NCBI RefSeq assembly: GCF_036248275.1
Contig: NZ_CP109181.1
Location: 1 to 64,000 of the forward strand
Source of the DNA: Streptomyces sp. NBC_01716
GTDB taxonomy: Bacteria > Actinomycetota > Actinomycetes > Streptomycetales > Streptomycetaceae
Direction of reading: 5' to 3'
Length of the DNA: 64,000 nt
The position numbers and the translations under genes were made by a program. The notes beneath the pieces were generated by a model that worked only from the letters and a program-made list of their open reading frames with translations, searched no databases and was not told the DNA's origin. Shown in pieces: positions 53,218 through 62,250 of the stretch (positions within the stretch are counted from its first letter, which is position 1; each line of letters starts with the position of its first letter).

Positions 53218-53913
53218 GAGGGATGCCTCATCTCACAAGGCCACGTCTTCGACGTCGCCGACGCGGTGGGTGGGTTGCGCCCCGGATCGGTCTTCCGTAC
53301 GGGCTGGACACTGCTGGCAGGCTGCCCGGACGCCGATGCCCAACTGGCCCCCAGACGCTGGTCCGTGGATCTGCGCAGCAGCCCCGAGCGGGAGCTGTTG
53401 ACGGAGGGCGCCAGGCGGCGACTGGCTCATGTGCCCGTCGACATGCCGGGCGTCGCGGCCCGGCTGAGGGGCCGTCCCACGTCCGACAACTACGTGTCGC
53501 TGTACCAGGACATGGCCCGGAGCTGCGGCACGGAGATCGCCGCGGTCATCAGAGTCACGGCGGACCGACTGTCTCAGGGCGTCGTCTTGGGCTGCTCGCT
53601 GGGCAAGGACCGAACGGGGGTGGTAGTCGCGCTTCTCCTGAAGCTGCTCGGCCTGCCGGTACGCGACATCCTCACCGCCGACACCGCAGCACTGGAGACG
53701 GCAAGCGGTTGCACCCCCGCCGTTGACGCGTACGCGCGGCAGCGAGGCATCAACGGGGCCGAGTTGATCCGCCGTATGAGGCTGGGAACTCCCGCCCTTG
53801 AGCCGCTGTTGGTGATGGTGGACGAGCGTTACGGCGGTGTTGAGCCGTACCTGCGGGAGCACGGTGTCTCCGGTACGGATACGACGACTCTTCGGCGGGG
53901 CCTGCTCGTATGA
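53161..53913 (+). CDS. Tyrosine-phosphatase-like enzyme, PolJ/NikL-type
   Basis: About 250 residues. It has a protein-tyrosine-phosphatase fold with the CX5R loop VLGCSLGKDRTGVVVALLLK (~160), the general-acid region CPDADAQ, and the SVDLRSSPE strand typical of the single-domain Tyr/Ser phosphatases. In polyoxin/nikkomycin the PolJ/NikL phosphatase removes phosphate from the octosyl intermediates. The start is uncertain: ATG 53161 or 53131, both overlapping the divergent radical SAM gene. Alone on the plus strand between two minus-strand pathway genes. Confidence 0.8.
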   Translation: MTGVEVTGHLGRPQYEDLHEGCLISQGHVFDVADAVGGLRPGSVFRTGWTLLAGCPDADAQLAPRRWSVDLRSSPERELLTEGARRRLAHVPVDMPGVAARLRGRPTSDNYVSLYQDMARSCGTEIAAVIRVTADRLSQGVVLGCSLGKDRTGVVVALLLKLLGLPVRDILTADTAALETASGCTPAVDAYARQRGINGAELIRRMRLGTPALEPLLVMVDERYGGVEPYLREHGVSGTDTTTLRRGLLV

Positions 53914-53954
53914 CTGCTGAACCGCGGTCCGGCCCTCGGTGCCACCGGTCCCGG

Positions 53955-55313
53955 TCACGCGATGCATTTCGCATCTTCCGGAACGAGCTCGATACGGGCT
54001 CCGACGGCGGCCAACCGGGGCAGCAAAGCTTCGTACCCGCGTATGAGGTGGTCGAGACCGCCCACCATGCTGGAGCCCTCGGTCGCGAGGGCCGCCGCGA
54101 GACAGACGGCGGTGCTGCGGGTGTCCGTGGGGCGCAGCACGACATCCGCCGGGCGCAGCACACTGGGGTCGATGGTGAGCTTACGCCCGGTCACTTCCAT
54201 TCGCGCGCCCATGAGGCGCAGCGAGTCGGCATACGAGTAACGGCCCGCCCAGACCCGGTCCTCCACCACCGACCGGCTGTCGGCCTGTAACAGCACGACG
54301 GCGAGCAGGGGCGCGATGTCGGTCGAGATGCCCGTCGACTCGGCCACCAGTTCCGTGCCCTCGTACCGCTGCTTTGCCGGACCGACGGTGACGGTGTCCT
54401 CGTTGAAGACGGGCTCTATTCCCAGGGTGCTGAGGAAGTTCAGCTCGCGATGGATGGAGGTGAAAACGTGAGCCGGATCGCCACAGTCGATGGTGAGCGT
54501 GGAGCCGGTCATCGCCGCGAACGACTGCCAGGTCATCATCTCCACCGGATCCGGCAGCAGTCGGTGAGTAGCGGCGGTCAGCGCCGTACCGCCGTGCACC
54601 ACCCAGCCGCCGTCCTGTTGGTCGATACGGATCCCAAGAGCCCGCAGCATGGTGATCAGTTCATGTGATGCCTCCTTCTCGTGGGGGTGCAGGATGAGGC
54701 TCGAACCGGGGGCCGCGGCCGCCATCAACAGGGCGGTCTTCGTCGCTCCCGAGACGTAGGGACCCGCCGGCCTTGTGGGATCTTGCGACCAGCGCAGGAT
54801 GTCCACGGTCGCGGGGCGCAGTCTCGGTGTCCAGGCATGCAGGAGTCCGTCGCGTCGCTCCCACTGGGCGCCGAAGGCCTCTGAGACTTCCAGCATGTGC
54901 TTCACGGGGCGGGTATAGCCCCATTCGAATGAGCCGAGGCTGTCGCCCCCAGATCCGCTGAATGTGACGCTGCCTCTGTTGGCCAGGACGGCGGGCAGCA
55001 GGTAGACCGAACCATGGATGACCCCGGTGGCCGCAGCAGGGAGGTTCGATGATGTGATGTCGCCCCTGATACTGACGGTGTCGTTCTCGCACTCGGCGTG
55101 TCCGCCGAGCAGCTTGAGCGTGTGCGCCAGTACGTCGCGCTCGGACAACCAGGGAGTGTTGGTCAGGGTCAGCTCGGCGCCGAGTGCCACGCCAGCAGCG
55201 AAGCCGAGGACCATGCTGTGTTTGTTGCCCGGTACGGTGACACGGCCTCGCAATGTGTGGCCGCCTTCGACGACTGCTGTCGTCCCGGCCCGGTAGTCGG
55301 CGGGAACACTCAT
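53955..55313 (-). CDS. MurA-like enolpyruvyl transferase, PolA/NikO-type
   Basis: A 452-residue EPT-family enzyme with two inside-out alpha/beta domains. PGNKHSMVLGFAAGVALGAE (~27) is the start of the fold, TFSGSGGDSLGSFEWGYTRPV (split here as TFSGSGGDS and FEWGYTRPV, ~118) matches the MurA active loop, and DSLRLMGARMEVTG plus RSTAVCLAAALATEG lie in the C-terminal half. MurA has a catalytic Cys in the active loop (PGGC); this protein has GGD there. PolA/NikO transfer enolpyruvate from PEP to the 3'-OH of UMP, the first pathway step. The start is ATG 55313; the longer frame upstream is not protein-like. Confidence 0.86.
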   Translation of the reverse strand: MSVPADYRAGTTAVVEGGHTLRGRVTVPGNKHSMVLGFAAGVALGAELTLTNTPWLSERDVLAHTLKLLGGHAECENDTVSIRGDITSSNLPAAATGVIHGSVYLLPAVLANRGSVTFSGSGGDSLGSFEWGYTRPVKHMLEVSEAFGAQWERRDGLLHAWTPRLRPATVDILRWSQDPTRPAGPYVSGATKTALLMAAAAPGSSLILHPHEKEASHELITMLRALGIRIDQQDGGWVVHGGTALTAATHRLLPDPVEMMTWQSFAAMTGSTLTIDCGDPAHVFTSIHRELNFLSTLGIEPVFNEDTVTVGPAKQRYEGTELVAESTGISTDIAPLLAVVLLQADSRSVVEDRVWAGRYSYADSLRLMGARMEVTGRKLTIDPSVLRPADVVLRPTDTRSTAVCLAAALATEGSSMVGGLDHLIRGYEALLPRLAAVGARIELVPEDAKCIA

Positions 55314-56149
55314 AAAGCCTCTCGTCTGTGGGGCGGCCGTGCCGGACCGCGATGGGGGCGTGCAGCGCTTTAGCCCGGCGCCGGCACCTGGGGGCGTATG
55401 AGGAGAGTTCTGGTGGCCTGTCGAGCCGGAACCGCCGGACTGCCGCGACACACATTGAATTCCGTGTGGTGCTGTGTAGCTTGCTCGATGCGACAGCCGA
55501 GAAGAGAACGGTCGAGCAGCGCGGAATTAGTTGTGCATGGATCGTCCCGGGGGCCACGCCATCAGCTATGCAGACGTGCGCTGTGTCTTCGGGCTGATCA
55601 CAGGACCTCTCCCAATACTTCGTCCACCGAATGTCCGCGTGTGATCTTGCGGGAGCCTCGATATTCTTCGGCGCGAATTTGTGACTCATTCGATGGCGGC
55701 ACCCTCGCGGAGTCACGCCGGTATCATCTACCAACTAAACCTGTTCACTCGAAAAGGTGCGTCGATGGAAGGGTGCGCCATGCTTCCTGTTAGCTCCCGC
55801 CAGAGCGCCGGCTTGCAGAGACTGAATATCCGGCTTGGGCCTCCGTCTCTGAATGCCAGACGCGGTGCGGAATCTCACTGCCCCCGCACAGGGGATTCTG
55901 TTCGCCTTGAGACTGCACTCAGATTTTAATGACACGGCCAGGGCAACGTCGAGAACCAGAAACCAGTTCCCGAGAAATAAGAACGTGCCAGCCGACGGTG
56001 ACATTAATACGTTCGTCCAGAATCTGTGAAGGGGAGCGAGACGGAGCGCGGCGATGAACCAGGGGCAGCCTCGGCAGACTCGCTGACCGGTGTTGCCGAA
56101 ATGCTCGCCACGGCAAGCTCCTCGTCGGGCAGGCCACAGCTGGGGGCCG
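55314..56149. other. Intergenic region, no gene supported
   Basis: 836 bases of lower-GC sequence than the flanking genes. Frames up to 131 codons exist but are Arg/Cys-rich with no ribosome site or family resemblance. It probably holds promoters of the enolpyruvyl transferase gene and, near 56100, the 3' end of the oxygenase gene. I see no hairpin array or IS end I can defend. Confidence 0.45.
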
Positions 56150-56797
56150 TCAATCGGACCGCTGGCCGCCGCCCTCCAGCCAGAACTCCAGCTGTACGGT
56201 GATGCGTTTGACCTCGTCGCCGGCGGTCACCTCGGACACCGAGTGCCAGGACTTCTCGCTGGGCGGGAAGGCGAGAAATTGACCAGCACGTGGAGAGATA
56301 CGACGCGCGGGCTCTTCCACAGGGTCCGGAGAATTCCGCACCTCGTACTGGCCGCCGCCATCCTCGGGCCAGTACGGCGTGAGGTAGAGGATGGCTGTCA
56401 GCGCCTTGTCGGTCTTGTCCTTGTGGACCGATATGAAGTCACCAGGGTCGTGAATGTAAATCCCGATCTCGGCTGCGAGATGCCGCAGCTTGATACCCGT
56501 CCCGCGTTCGAGCCAACCAACGAACTTGTCCCCACGCAACTCCTCAAGCAGTTGCTCCCACTGCGGGGAAAGCGAGTCGGTAACTGCCGGAATCTTTTCT
56601 CCACCCTTCTGTAACGAAAGCAGATTCATTGCGTACTGCTTGTCATGGTTCGGATCTGTTACCACCACCCGCTTGTATCCGTCCCTCGGCGCGTTCTCGT
56701 AGAGGGACTGCACACTTTCCACCGCGAGAGCATTCTGCGCGAGATGGATAGCGAAAGGATCAGTGATGTGCTCGAACTCCGCCTGCGTATTGAGCAT
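56150..56797 (-). CDS. 2OG-Fe(II) oxygenase (third in nucleoside region)
   Basis: A 215-residue oxygenase: HKD in FISVHKDKTDK (~132), distal His in EKSWHSVSEV (~185) and Arg in VKRITVQLEFWLEG. Its core block KTDKALTAILYLTPYW parallels the oxygenase at 49528. It is separated from the main operon and transcribed alone to the left; its AGGAGGG site is very strong. It probably modifies the sugar or an amino-acid unit. Confidence 0.83.
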   Translation of the reverse strand: MLNTQAEFEHITDPFAIHLAQNALAVESVQSLYENAPRDGYKRVVVTDPNHDKQYAMNLLSLQKGGEKIPAVTDSLSPQWEQLLEELRGDKFVGWLERGTGIKLRHLAAEIGIYIHDPGDFISVHKDKTDKALTAILYLTPYWPEDGGGQYEVRNSPDPVEEPARRISPRAGQFLAFPPSEKSWHSVSEVTAGDEVKRITVQLEFWLEGGGQRSD

Positions 56798-56804
56798 CCG
56801 TACA

Positions 56805-56811
56805 CCCTCCT
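56805..56811 (-). promoter_or_regulatory. Strong ribosome binding site for the 56150 oxygenase
   Basis: AGGAGGG (minus strand) 7 bases from ATG 56797; the best match to the anti-Shine-Dalgarno sequence in this part of the window. Confidence 0.75.
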
Positions 56812-57085
56812 AGGGGTAGTCACTTGAAGGTCATAAACACCCTTACATGCGTGACGGAACGACGTCAACGGTGCGTGTACGGATTGCCGAATCGTTGGGG
56901 CATGCGTACCTTGACTGCCAGTGGAGCGAGCATCTCAAGATCCATTCTGATCCACTTATCGATGGCTTGAAATGTGACTGGACTTGGCCCGAGGCATCTG
57001 ATCTTCGTTACTTTCTTATCCGTTGCCCGGTCACCCGGATGAAGAGAAGTCCGCCCTGCTTCTATGCCCTATGAGGAAGGATTCG

Positions 57086-57241
57086 ATGAGTCAGTTTTCA
57101 GTCAGCGGCAGTGGCGTCCCGCCCGATGTCATCGGCATGGGCATCGGTAGGGGTTTCGGCCCTCCGGGGATCTCTCCGGCTGCCGCGCCACATAGGAAGC
57201 CTCCCCAGCTCAGATACCTGCCCCTGGAGACAAGACTGTAG
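57086..57241 (+). CDS. Possible 51-residue Gly/Pro-rich peptide
   Basis: ATG 57086 has AGGAAGG at 57074-57080, 5 bases away, unusually good for an otherwise empty stretch. The peptide begins MSQFSVSGSGVPPDV, has a GMGIGRGFGPPG segment and a Pro/Arg-rich end. It has no Cys. I do not recognise it. It could be a true small gene of the diaminopropionate block or chance. The antisense frame (WFSVSVLGHLRACLP) has some protein character too, so the call is weak. Confidence 0.3.
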   Translation: MSQFSVSGSGVPPDVIGMGIGRGFGPPGISPAAAPHRKPPQLRYLPLETRL

Positions 57242-57705
57242 GTCGAGGGGCAAGCAGGCACGCAGATGCCCCAGCACGGACACCGAGAACCACTCGGTGC
57301 GGTATCTGGCCACACTGCGTGACCTGCAGAACCGGTTTGCCGCTATCGGCCCTCCACCCGAGCACGGCCAACTGCCGGCCTACTTGAATCTCCCCGTCCA
57401 CGTCGCACCGCGCGGGGCTTCACGCCGTGCGTCCGTCCACCGAGGGGCTGAAAGAACTCGGTGGCACGGCGCAATTCTGGCACGCGACGGTGGACGCGTC
57501 CGGTACGGCCAGGCCGACGCTCCACTACGTGGTCACCGCTGCTGGGCGGCATCTCTGACTGGCTCAGGTGACCGTGCGCCTCATTGCCGACGGCGGAGCG
57601 TTCGAGCGCTCCGCGAGCACGAGGGCTGCTACTGAACCATGACGGCTGACGATCACCGAGAAGCCGGCCAACCACTGCCGGCGGTCAGAAGGGAAGTCCC
57701 GCTCC
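57242..57705. other. Gap before the formyltransferase with a coding relic
   Basis: About 460 bases. One frame reads GLKELGGTAQFWHATVDASG ... LHYVVTAAGRHL and stops near 57560, which looks like the C-terminus of a lost gene, but I cannot name it. An ATG at 57639 leads into a frame that is not the formyltransferase frame. Confidence 0.35.
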
Positions 57706-58602
57706 TTGTCTCCCTACTTCCTGCTCACCGAGAACACCCTCCACGCCGCCTATCTGGTCACCGACTGGCTTGCCGAGTTCGGCACCAAAGAGAGCTTCCA
57801 TGGGGTTGTCCTACGGGACGATCCACTGCCGAAGGCCGTCAGGATAGCCCGGGACAACTTCCACCGGACGTATCAGGGCGAACGGTCTCTGGATGAGGGC
57901 GCGTGGGAGCGTCTGTACCAGCTGTATCCCGATCTGAGCGAGACCGAACGGACCATGATCAGGGACTTCGGAGTCCCAAGACATACGGTGACCCAGGATC
58001 CGGACACTGTTTTCCTGGGCAGGAATCTCAACAGTGAGGCTGCCAGGAAGTGGCTCGACACGCAGTGCGCAGGTCCGAGTAGACCGTTCCTCTTCGTGTT
58101 CCTCGACAGGATCCTGGCTCCGTGGTGGATTGAGATGACGGAATCCCGCATCATCAACGCCCATTCCGCTGTGCTGCCCCACGCCAGAGGGACCTTCGCG
58201 ATAGAGCAGACCGCGCTTCTGCAGGACCCCACGCTGTTCCGAGCCGCCGCCGGAGCGACGGCCCACTTCGTCGACACCGGGGTCGATACCGGGCCCGTAG
58301 TGCGCGCCGTGACGTTCACTGATCCGTTCACCTTCGAATCCATCTGGAGCTGCAAGGGGCACTCCTTCATGCTGGCCTTCAACGTCCTGAGGGCAGTGGC
58401 GCACGACATGACTGAAGGCCGCGACACCACATACGCGGGTGTCGTCCCCGCACCATCTCCGCACGGCTCCCCCGAGTTCAGGCGCGACGCCTTCACACCG
58501 GAACGGCAGGCCGCCTCGGAAGCCGCCTACGCAGCCATGCGAGCTGCCGCACAGAAATCGGCTCCGTCCGGGGCCAGGAAGAATCCGATCGGGTCATCGT
58601 GA
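57706..58602 (+). CDS. Formyltransferase-family enzyme
   Basis: A 298-residue protein of the methionyl-tRNA/GART-type formyltransferase fold. The catalytic triad region is visible: Asn-His in RIINAHSAVLPHARGT (~150) and Asp in AHFVDTGVDTGPVV (~190), with FVFLDRILAPWW before it. It has no C-terminal tRNA-binding domain, so it likely formylates (or carbamoylates, by analogy with the fold) a small amine, possibly of the diaminopropionate formed by its neighbours. The start is TTG 57706 with GAAGGGA ~11 bases upstream, uncertain because no ATG/GTG fits. The stop overlaps the SbnA-like start by 4 bases. Confidence 0.78.
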   Translation: MSPYFLLTENTLHAAYLVTDWLAEFGTKESFHGVVLRDDPLPKAVRIARDNFHRTYQGERSLDEGAWERLYQLYPDLSETERTMIRDFGVPRHTVTQDPDTVFLGRNLNSEAARKWLDTQCAGPSRPFLFVFLDRILAPWWIEMTESRIINAHSAVLPHARGTFAIEQTALLQDPTLFRAAAGATAHFVDTGVDTGPVVRAVTFTDPFTFESIWSCKGHSFMLAFNVLRAVAHDMTEGRDTTYAGVVPAPSPHGSPEFRRDAFTPERQAASEAAYAAMRAAAQKSAPSGARKNPIGSS

Positions 58603-59576
58603 TAGCCAATGAAATCTACGAAATCGTGCCCGACGACCTGTTCCTCCGATTTGACGAACTAGCTCCCAGAAGCTCTGTCTACCTCAAGGTCGAAGGCCTC
58701 AACGCTGCTGGGTCGGTAAAGCTTAAGACCGCTGTCGCCCTGGTAGCGGAAGCTGAGGCGTCCGGGTGGTTTCCGCCCGGCCGCCTGATCGAGTCGACGT
58801 CCGGCAACCTCGGCGTGGCCCTGGCGGTGGTGTGCGCCGCAAAGGGGTATCCCCTGACCTGTGTCACCGACCCCAACACGAATGCCCAGTCGGTACGGAT
58901 CATGGAAGCCTTGGGTGTCGAGATCGTCGTCATCAATACGGTGGACGAGAACGGCGGATTTCTCCAGTCTCGCGTCAGGTATATACGCCGGCGTCTCGCA
59001 CGCGAGCCCGGTCTGTACTGGCCGAACCAGTACGCCAGCGCGGCTGGCCCACGGGTCCACCGGGACCGTACAGCTCAATCAATATTCGGGGAACTCGGCC
59101 ACGTCGACTATGTCTTCATCGGCGCGGGGACGACCGGAACGCTGATGGGCTGCGCGGATTTTGTCCGGGAGCACAGCCTGACCACCCGGATCATCGCGGT
59201 CGATATTGTGGGTTCGGTGACATTCGGCGGTCCCGCCACCCGGCGCCATATCCCAGGACTCGGCACCAGCAGACGGCCGGAAATCCTCAACGAAGAGAAG
59301 ATCGACAAAGTAATTCACGTGACCGAATCCGAGACCATCGCCATGTGTAGGAGGATCGCTGCCCAACGCGGGATCCTTCTCGGCGGATCGAGCGGCACCG
59401 TACTTGCCGCCGTACAGAGCATGGCCAAGGAACTCCCGCTCGGCAGCATCATTGTGGCTATCTCCCCAGATCTCGGGGACCGTTATCTCGAAACGATCTA
59501 CAACGACACGTGGGTGGCTGAGCGATGGCCGCAAACACTGTTGGTTCCGCGAGTCTCCGACGGTCCGAAGAAGTAA
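58599..59576 (+). CDS. sbnA: SbnA-like PLP synthase for 2,3-diaminopropionate
   Basis: A 325-residue fold-type II PLP enzyme of the cysteine-synthase family. The PLP Lys is in NAAGSVKLKTA (~43), the phosphate loop STSGNLGVALAV (~75), the glycine-rich PLP site GAGTTGTLMG (~175), and GGSSGTVLA (~265). SbnA makes N-(1-amino-1-carboxy-2-ethyl)-glutamate from O-phosphoserine and glutamate; SbnB then releases L-2,3-diaminopropionate. The assignment rests on the adjacent SbnB-type gene. GTG 58599 overlaps the formyltransferase stop; the SbnB start is 20 bases after the stop. Confidence 0.85.
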   Translation: MIANEIYEIVPDDLFLRFDELAPRSSVYLKVEGLNAAGSVKLKTAVALVAEAEASGWFPPGRLIESTSGNLGVALAVVCAAKGYPLTCVTDPNTNAQSVRIMEALGVEIVVINTVDENGGFLQSRVRYIRRRLAREPGLYWPNQYASAAGPRVHRDRTAQSIFGELGHVDYVFIGAGTTGTLMGCADFVREHSLTTRIIAVDIVGSVTFGGPATRRHIPGLGTSRRPEILNEEKIDKVIHVTESETIAMCRRIAAQRGILLGGSSGTVLAAVQSMAKELPLGSIIVAISPDLGDRYLETIYNDTWVAERWPQTLLVPRVSDGPKK

Positions 59577-59596
59577 GCGAAGGAGAGTCAGAAACT

Positions 59597-60598
59597 GTGC
59601 AGCGTTTTGACATCATCACCGGCGGAACGGCACGAGATATCCTGGAGAGTAACAGAGAAAAGGTTCTCGATATCGTAAGAAACACGTACCTGCACCACAG
59701 TGCGGGGGAGGCCGTCAATCCGGACAGCCACTTTCTACGCTTTCCCGGGAATTCAGATTCCCGCATCATCGCACTCCCCGCTCATCTCGGTGCCAACGTG
59801 CGGTTTGCCGGTCTCAAATGGATCGCCAGCTTCCCAGAGAACACGAAATCTGGGATACCTCGGGCATCGGCCGTGCTCATCCTCAACGACTACGAGACGG
59901 GCTATCCCGTAGCCTGTATCGAGGCCGCGACCATCAGTTCGGCACGTACGGCCGCATCGGCGGCGCTGGCGGCGCGCGCCCTGCGTCCCGGCGGGTACGG
60001 GGGGACGAGGATCGCGGTCGTGGGTGCCGGGGTGATCGCCCGGAACATCGCCAACTACCTTCATACAGCCGGCTGTACGCCGGACTCCTACGTGGTTCAC
60101 GACCTGGACGAGTTTTCTGGCAACGCCCTCGCCGACCATATCGACCAGACGCAGGGCGTCCCCGTCGATTTCACCGCCGACCGTGCAGCCGCGCTGGAGG
60201 CCGAGACGATCGTGTTCGCCACCACGGCACTTCAGCCCTACGTTGCCAAGCCGTTCGAAGCCGGCCAACTCGTCCTGAACATCTCGCTACGAGACCTCGA
60301 ACCACGGGTGATACTCGCAGCGCAGAACATCCTCGACGACGTCGGTCACTGCCTGAAGGCCAGTACCTCTCCCCACCTCGCAGAGCAGGCGTCAGGCAGC
60401 CGTGACTTCGTCACCGGCACGCTTGCCGACGTCCTCAACAACTTGGTGACCCTCGACCCGGGCCGCCCCGTTGTCTTTTCGCCGTTCGGGCTCGGGGTCC
60501 TCGATCTGGCGGTAGGTGTCTTCATCCTCCATGAGGCTCACGAGTCTGAAAGCTCCCTACGAATCCCAGACTTCTTCGGCGAGACCGAGCGGTGGTGA
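59597..60598 (+). CDS. sbnB: SbnB-like dehydrogenase for 2,3-diaminopropionate
   Basis: A 333-residue ornithine cyclodeaminase/mu-crystallin-fold enzyme: IKWIASFPEN-type KW motif (GLKWIASFPENTKSGIPRAS, ~70), EAATISSARTAASAALAAR (~112) and the NAD site RIAVVGAGVIARNIANYL (~137). SbnB oxidises the SbnA product to L-2,3-diaminopropionate plus 2-oxoglutarate. Start GTG 59597 has AAGGAGAG upstream. The two genes plus formyltransferase form one unit. Confidence 0.87.
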   Translation: MQRFDIITGGTARDILESNREKVLDIVRNTYLHHSAGEAVNPDSHFLRFPGNSDSRIIALPAHLGANVRFAGLKWIASFPENTKSGIPRASAVLILNDYETGYPVACIEAATISSARTAASAALAARALRPGGYGGTRIAVVGAGVIARNIANYLHTAGCTPDSYVVHDLDEFSGNALADHIDQTQGVPVDFTADRAAALEAETIVFATTALQPYVAKPFEAGQLVLNISLRDLEPRVILAAQNILDDVGHCLKASTSPHLAEQASGSRDFVTGTLADVLNNLVTLDPGRPVVFSPFGLGVLDLAVGVFILHEAHESESSLRIPDFFGETERW

Positions 60599-60723
60599 GG
60601 CGCCTCACGAATCCGACACTCAGGGTCCGGTGATATGATTGGCGCGATCTTTTCATGCGGCGGGCGCGACCGACAACAACTGCCGCGCTATCCTCGTGTT
60701 TCCAGCCGTCCATCAATGCGGTA

Positions 60724-61413
60724 TCACGTCGGCACCAGTTCGAGGAGCAGGTGGGGATGTTTGATGGTTCGGGTAGCGGACTGCGAACGAGCTCGCTCGA
60801 TGAACGTGTGCCCGGTCCGTTCGGCGAAGTTACGAAGCAGACTGACGTTTCCATGCCCGCTGAATCCGATCAGCAGACGCCCACCGCGTGTCAGATGATT
60901 CGGTCCCTCTTCTACGTATCGCCGATGACTTTCGTACCCAGGATCGAAGAATGCTTTCTCGAACTCGGACTGGTGCGTGTAGTCGGACGGCATCTCGATT
61001 CCGTTGGAGTTCCAGAAAATACAGTCGAACCTCTCGTTGACTCTGACAGCACTGAATAGGTCCCCGTGGCGTACGCTTACCTTTTCGTCCACACCGTGCC
61101 GGGCTATGTTGATCCCAGTATTGCGGACCGCCTGCGGATTGATGTCGGACGCAACCACCGCGTCACAACCTGATATGGCTGCAGTGACAGCAGTAACACC
61201 CGCGCCGCAGCCGATCTCCAGGAATTTTCCGCCAGCTGGCGGGTAGATGTCTTGGTAAGTAAAAAATTCAGTGGATGAGAAGGAGCCCGACGGATATACG
61301 TTCGGCAAGATTGACCACTCCTTCCCGAGGAGGGAAAACACATTTTCCCGGTCGATGGCAAATCGGCGTATATTGTTCCGCGTGATCGCTTCGATGGAGA
61401 TGGGTTCCGGCAT
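60724..61413 (-). CDS. SAM-dependent methyltransferase (PrmC/small-methyltransferase fold)
   Basis: A 229-residue class I methyltransferase: SAM motif FLEIGCGAGVTAVTAAISGC (~75-95), acidic motif VVASDINPQAVRN (~100) and VRHGDLFSAV. It is built like N5-glutamine/ribosomal-protein methyltransferases but the NPPY catalytic motif is replaced by FWNSNGI, so a small-molecule O-/N- or C-methylation is likelier. ATG 61413 with GGAAGGAG fits. It converges on the SbnB gene 125 bases away, which makes it the last gene on this side of the cluster. Confidence 0.8.
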   Translation of the reverse strand: MPEPISIEAITRNNIRRFAIDRENVFSLLGKEWSILPNVYPSGSFSSTEFFTYQDIYPPAGGKFLEIGCGAGVTAVTAAISGCDAVVASDINPQAVRNTGINIARHGVDEKVSVRHGDLFSAVRVNERFDCIFWNSNGIEMPSDYTHQSEFEKAFFDPGYESHRRYVEEGPNHLTRGGRLLIGFSGHGNVSLLRNFAERTGHTFIERARSQSATRTIKHPHLLLELVPT

Positions 61414-61689
61414 GATGATACATCTCCTTCCGTTCATGCCCGAGATAACGGTTCCTCACGTTAACCCGTTGCTCCTGTGATTCTGTAGTGTAAATCGAGA
61501 CTTATATGGCTGGTGCCCTCGGGTGCTGGACGCCGTTACCCATCGCCTGATGACTCCGAGAGGGCGCACGGAAACCGGGAAGCCGCTCCCCCACCGAAGC
61601 CGACGACGCTCGCCTCGGCGGCCTCGAAACGAGCGGATCGGTAGGCCGCGTCAGGTGGTACGTCTCCGTCCTTGTCAGGTGCAGAACTT

Positions 61690-62250
61690 CTCACTCCGTC
61701 CATTGCAGTTCCTCAACTACCTGAATCCGCTGTGCTGCTTCGCCATGACGAACACGAGGCGCGGATGATGGCCGAAGGGCTTTTTCCAGGTCGCGGTTGC
61801 GTACCGCTTCTCGGAGTGCGCAAGGGCCAGCACGCCGTTGACGTCCACGGTCACCTGCCCGTCCGCGGCCGGAGCGTGGGCCCCGGCCAGCTCCCAGACC
61901 CGCGTTCGTATTCAGGACATGTGGCCCGGATCGCAGCGAGAGCCTTCAGGCCGGACGCGGCAAGAGCGGCGACGAGACGGGGGCCCGTCGGATCGGAGGC
62001 CACCGGGCCGAACACCCCCGCTTCCGCCCGCAGCATGCCGACATCAGCCAGGCGGCCCCCCGTCGAGTGCCACAGCAAAATCTTGCCCGGATCCTGCACG
62101 GCCCACGGCTTGGATCACGGCGTAAGTGCCGCCGATACTGCGGTGTCCGGCGGACTTGTGGACGGTATCGACCAGCAACGCCGAGCCGGCCTGGGCAACC
62201 ACCCCGCGACCGCCGCCATCGATACGGACACGTGGGCAGGACCCGCGTTT
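61690..62250 (-). pseudogene. IS1380-family transposase relic
   Basis: Minus-strand fragments: GRLADVGMLRAEAGVFGPVA near 61980-62050, LKALAAIRATC, QVTVDVNGVLALAHSEKRYA (61800-61855; the Asp-containing catalytic motif) and TATWKKPFGHHPRLVFVM downstream. They are in order for an IS1380-family enzyme but in different frames, with the N- and C-terminal ends lost. Dead. Confidence 0.75.

Noticed and set aside
55361..55375. cgctttagccc resembling the end of the IS at 41370
   Set aside because: Only ~11 bases match and no second terminal repeat or transposase is near.
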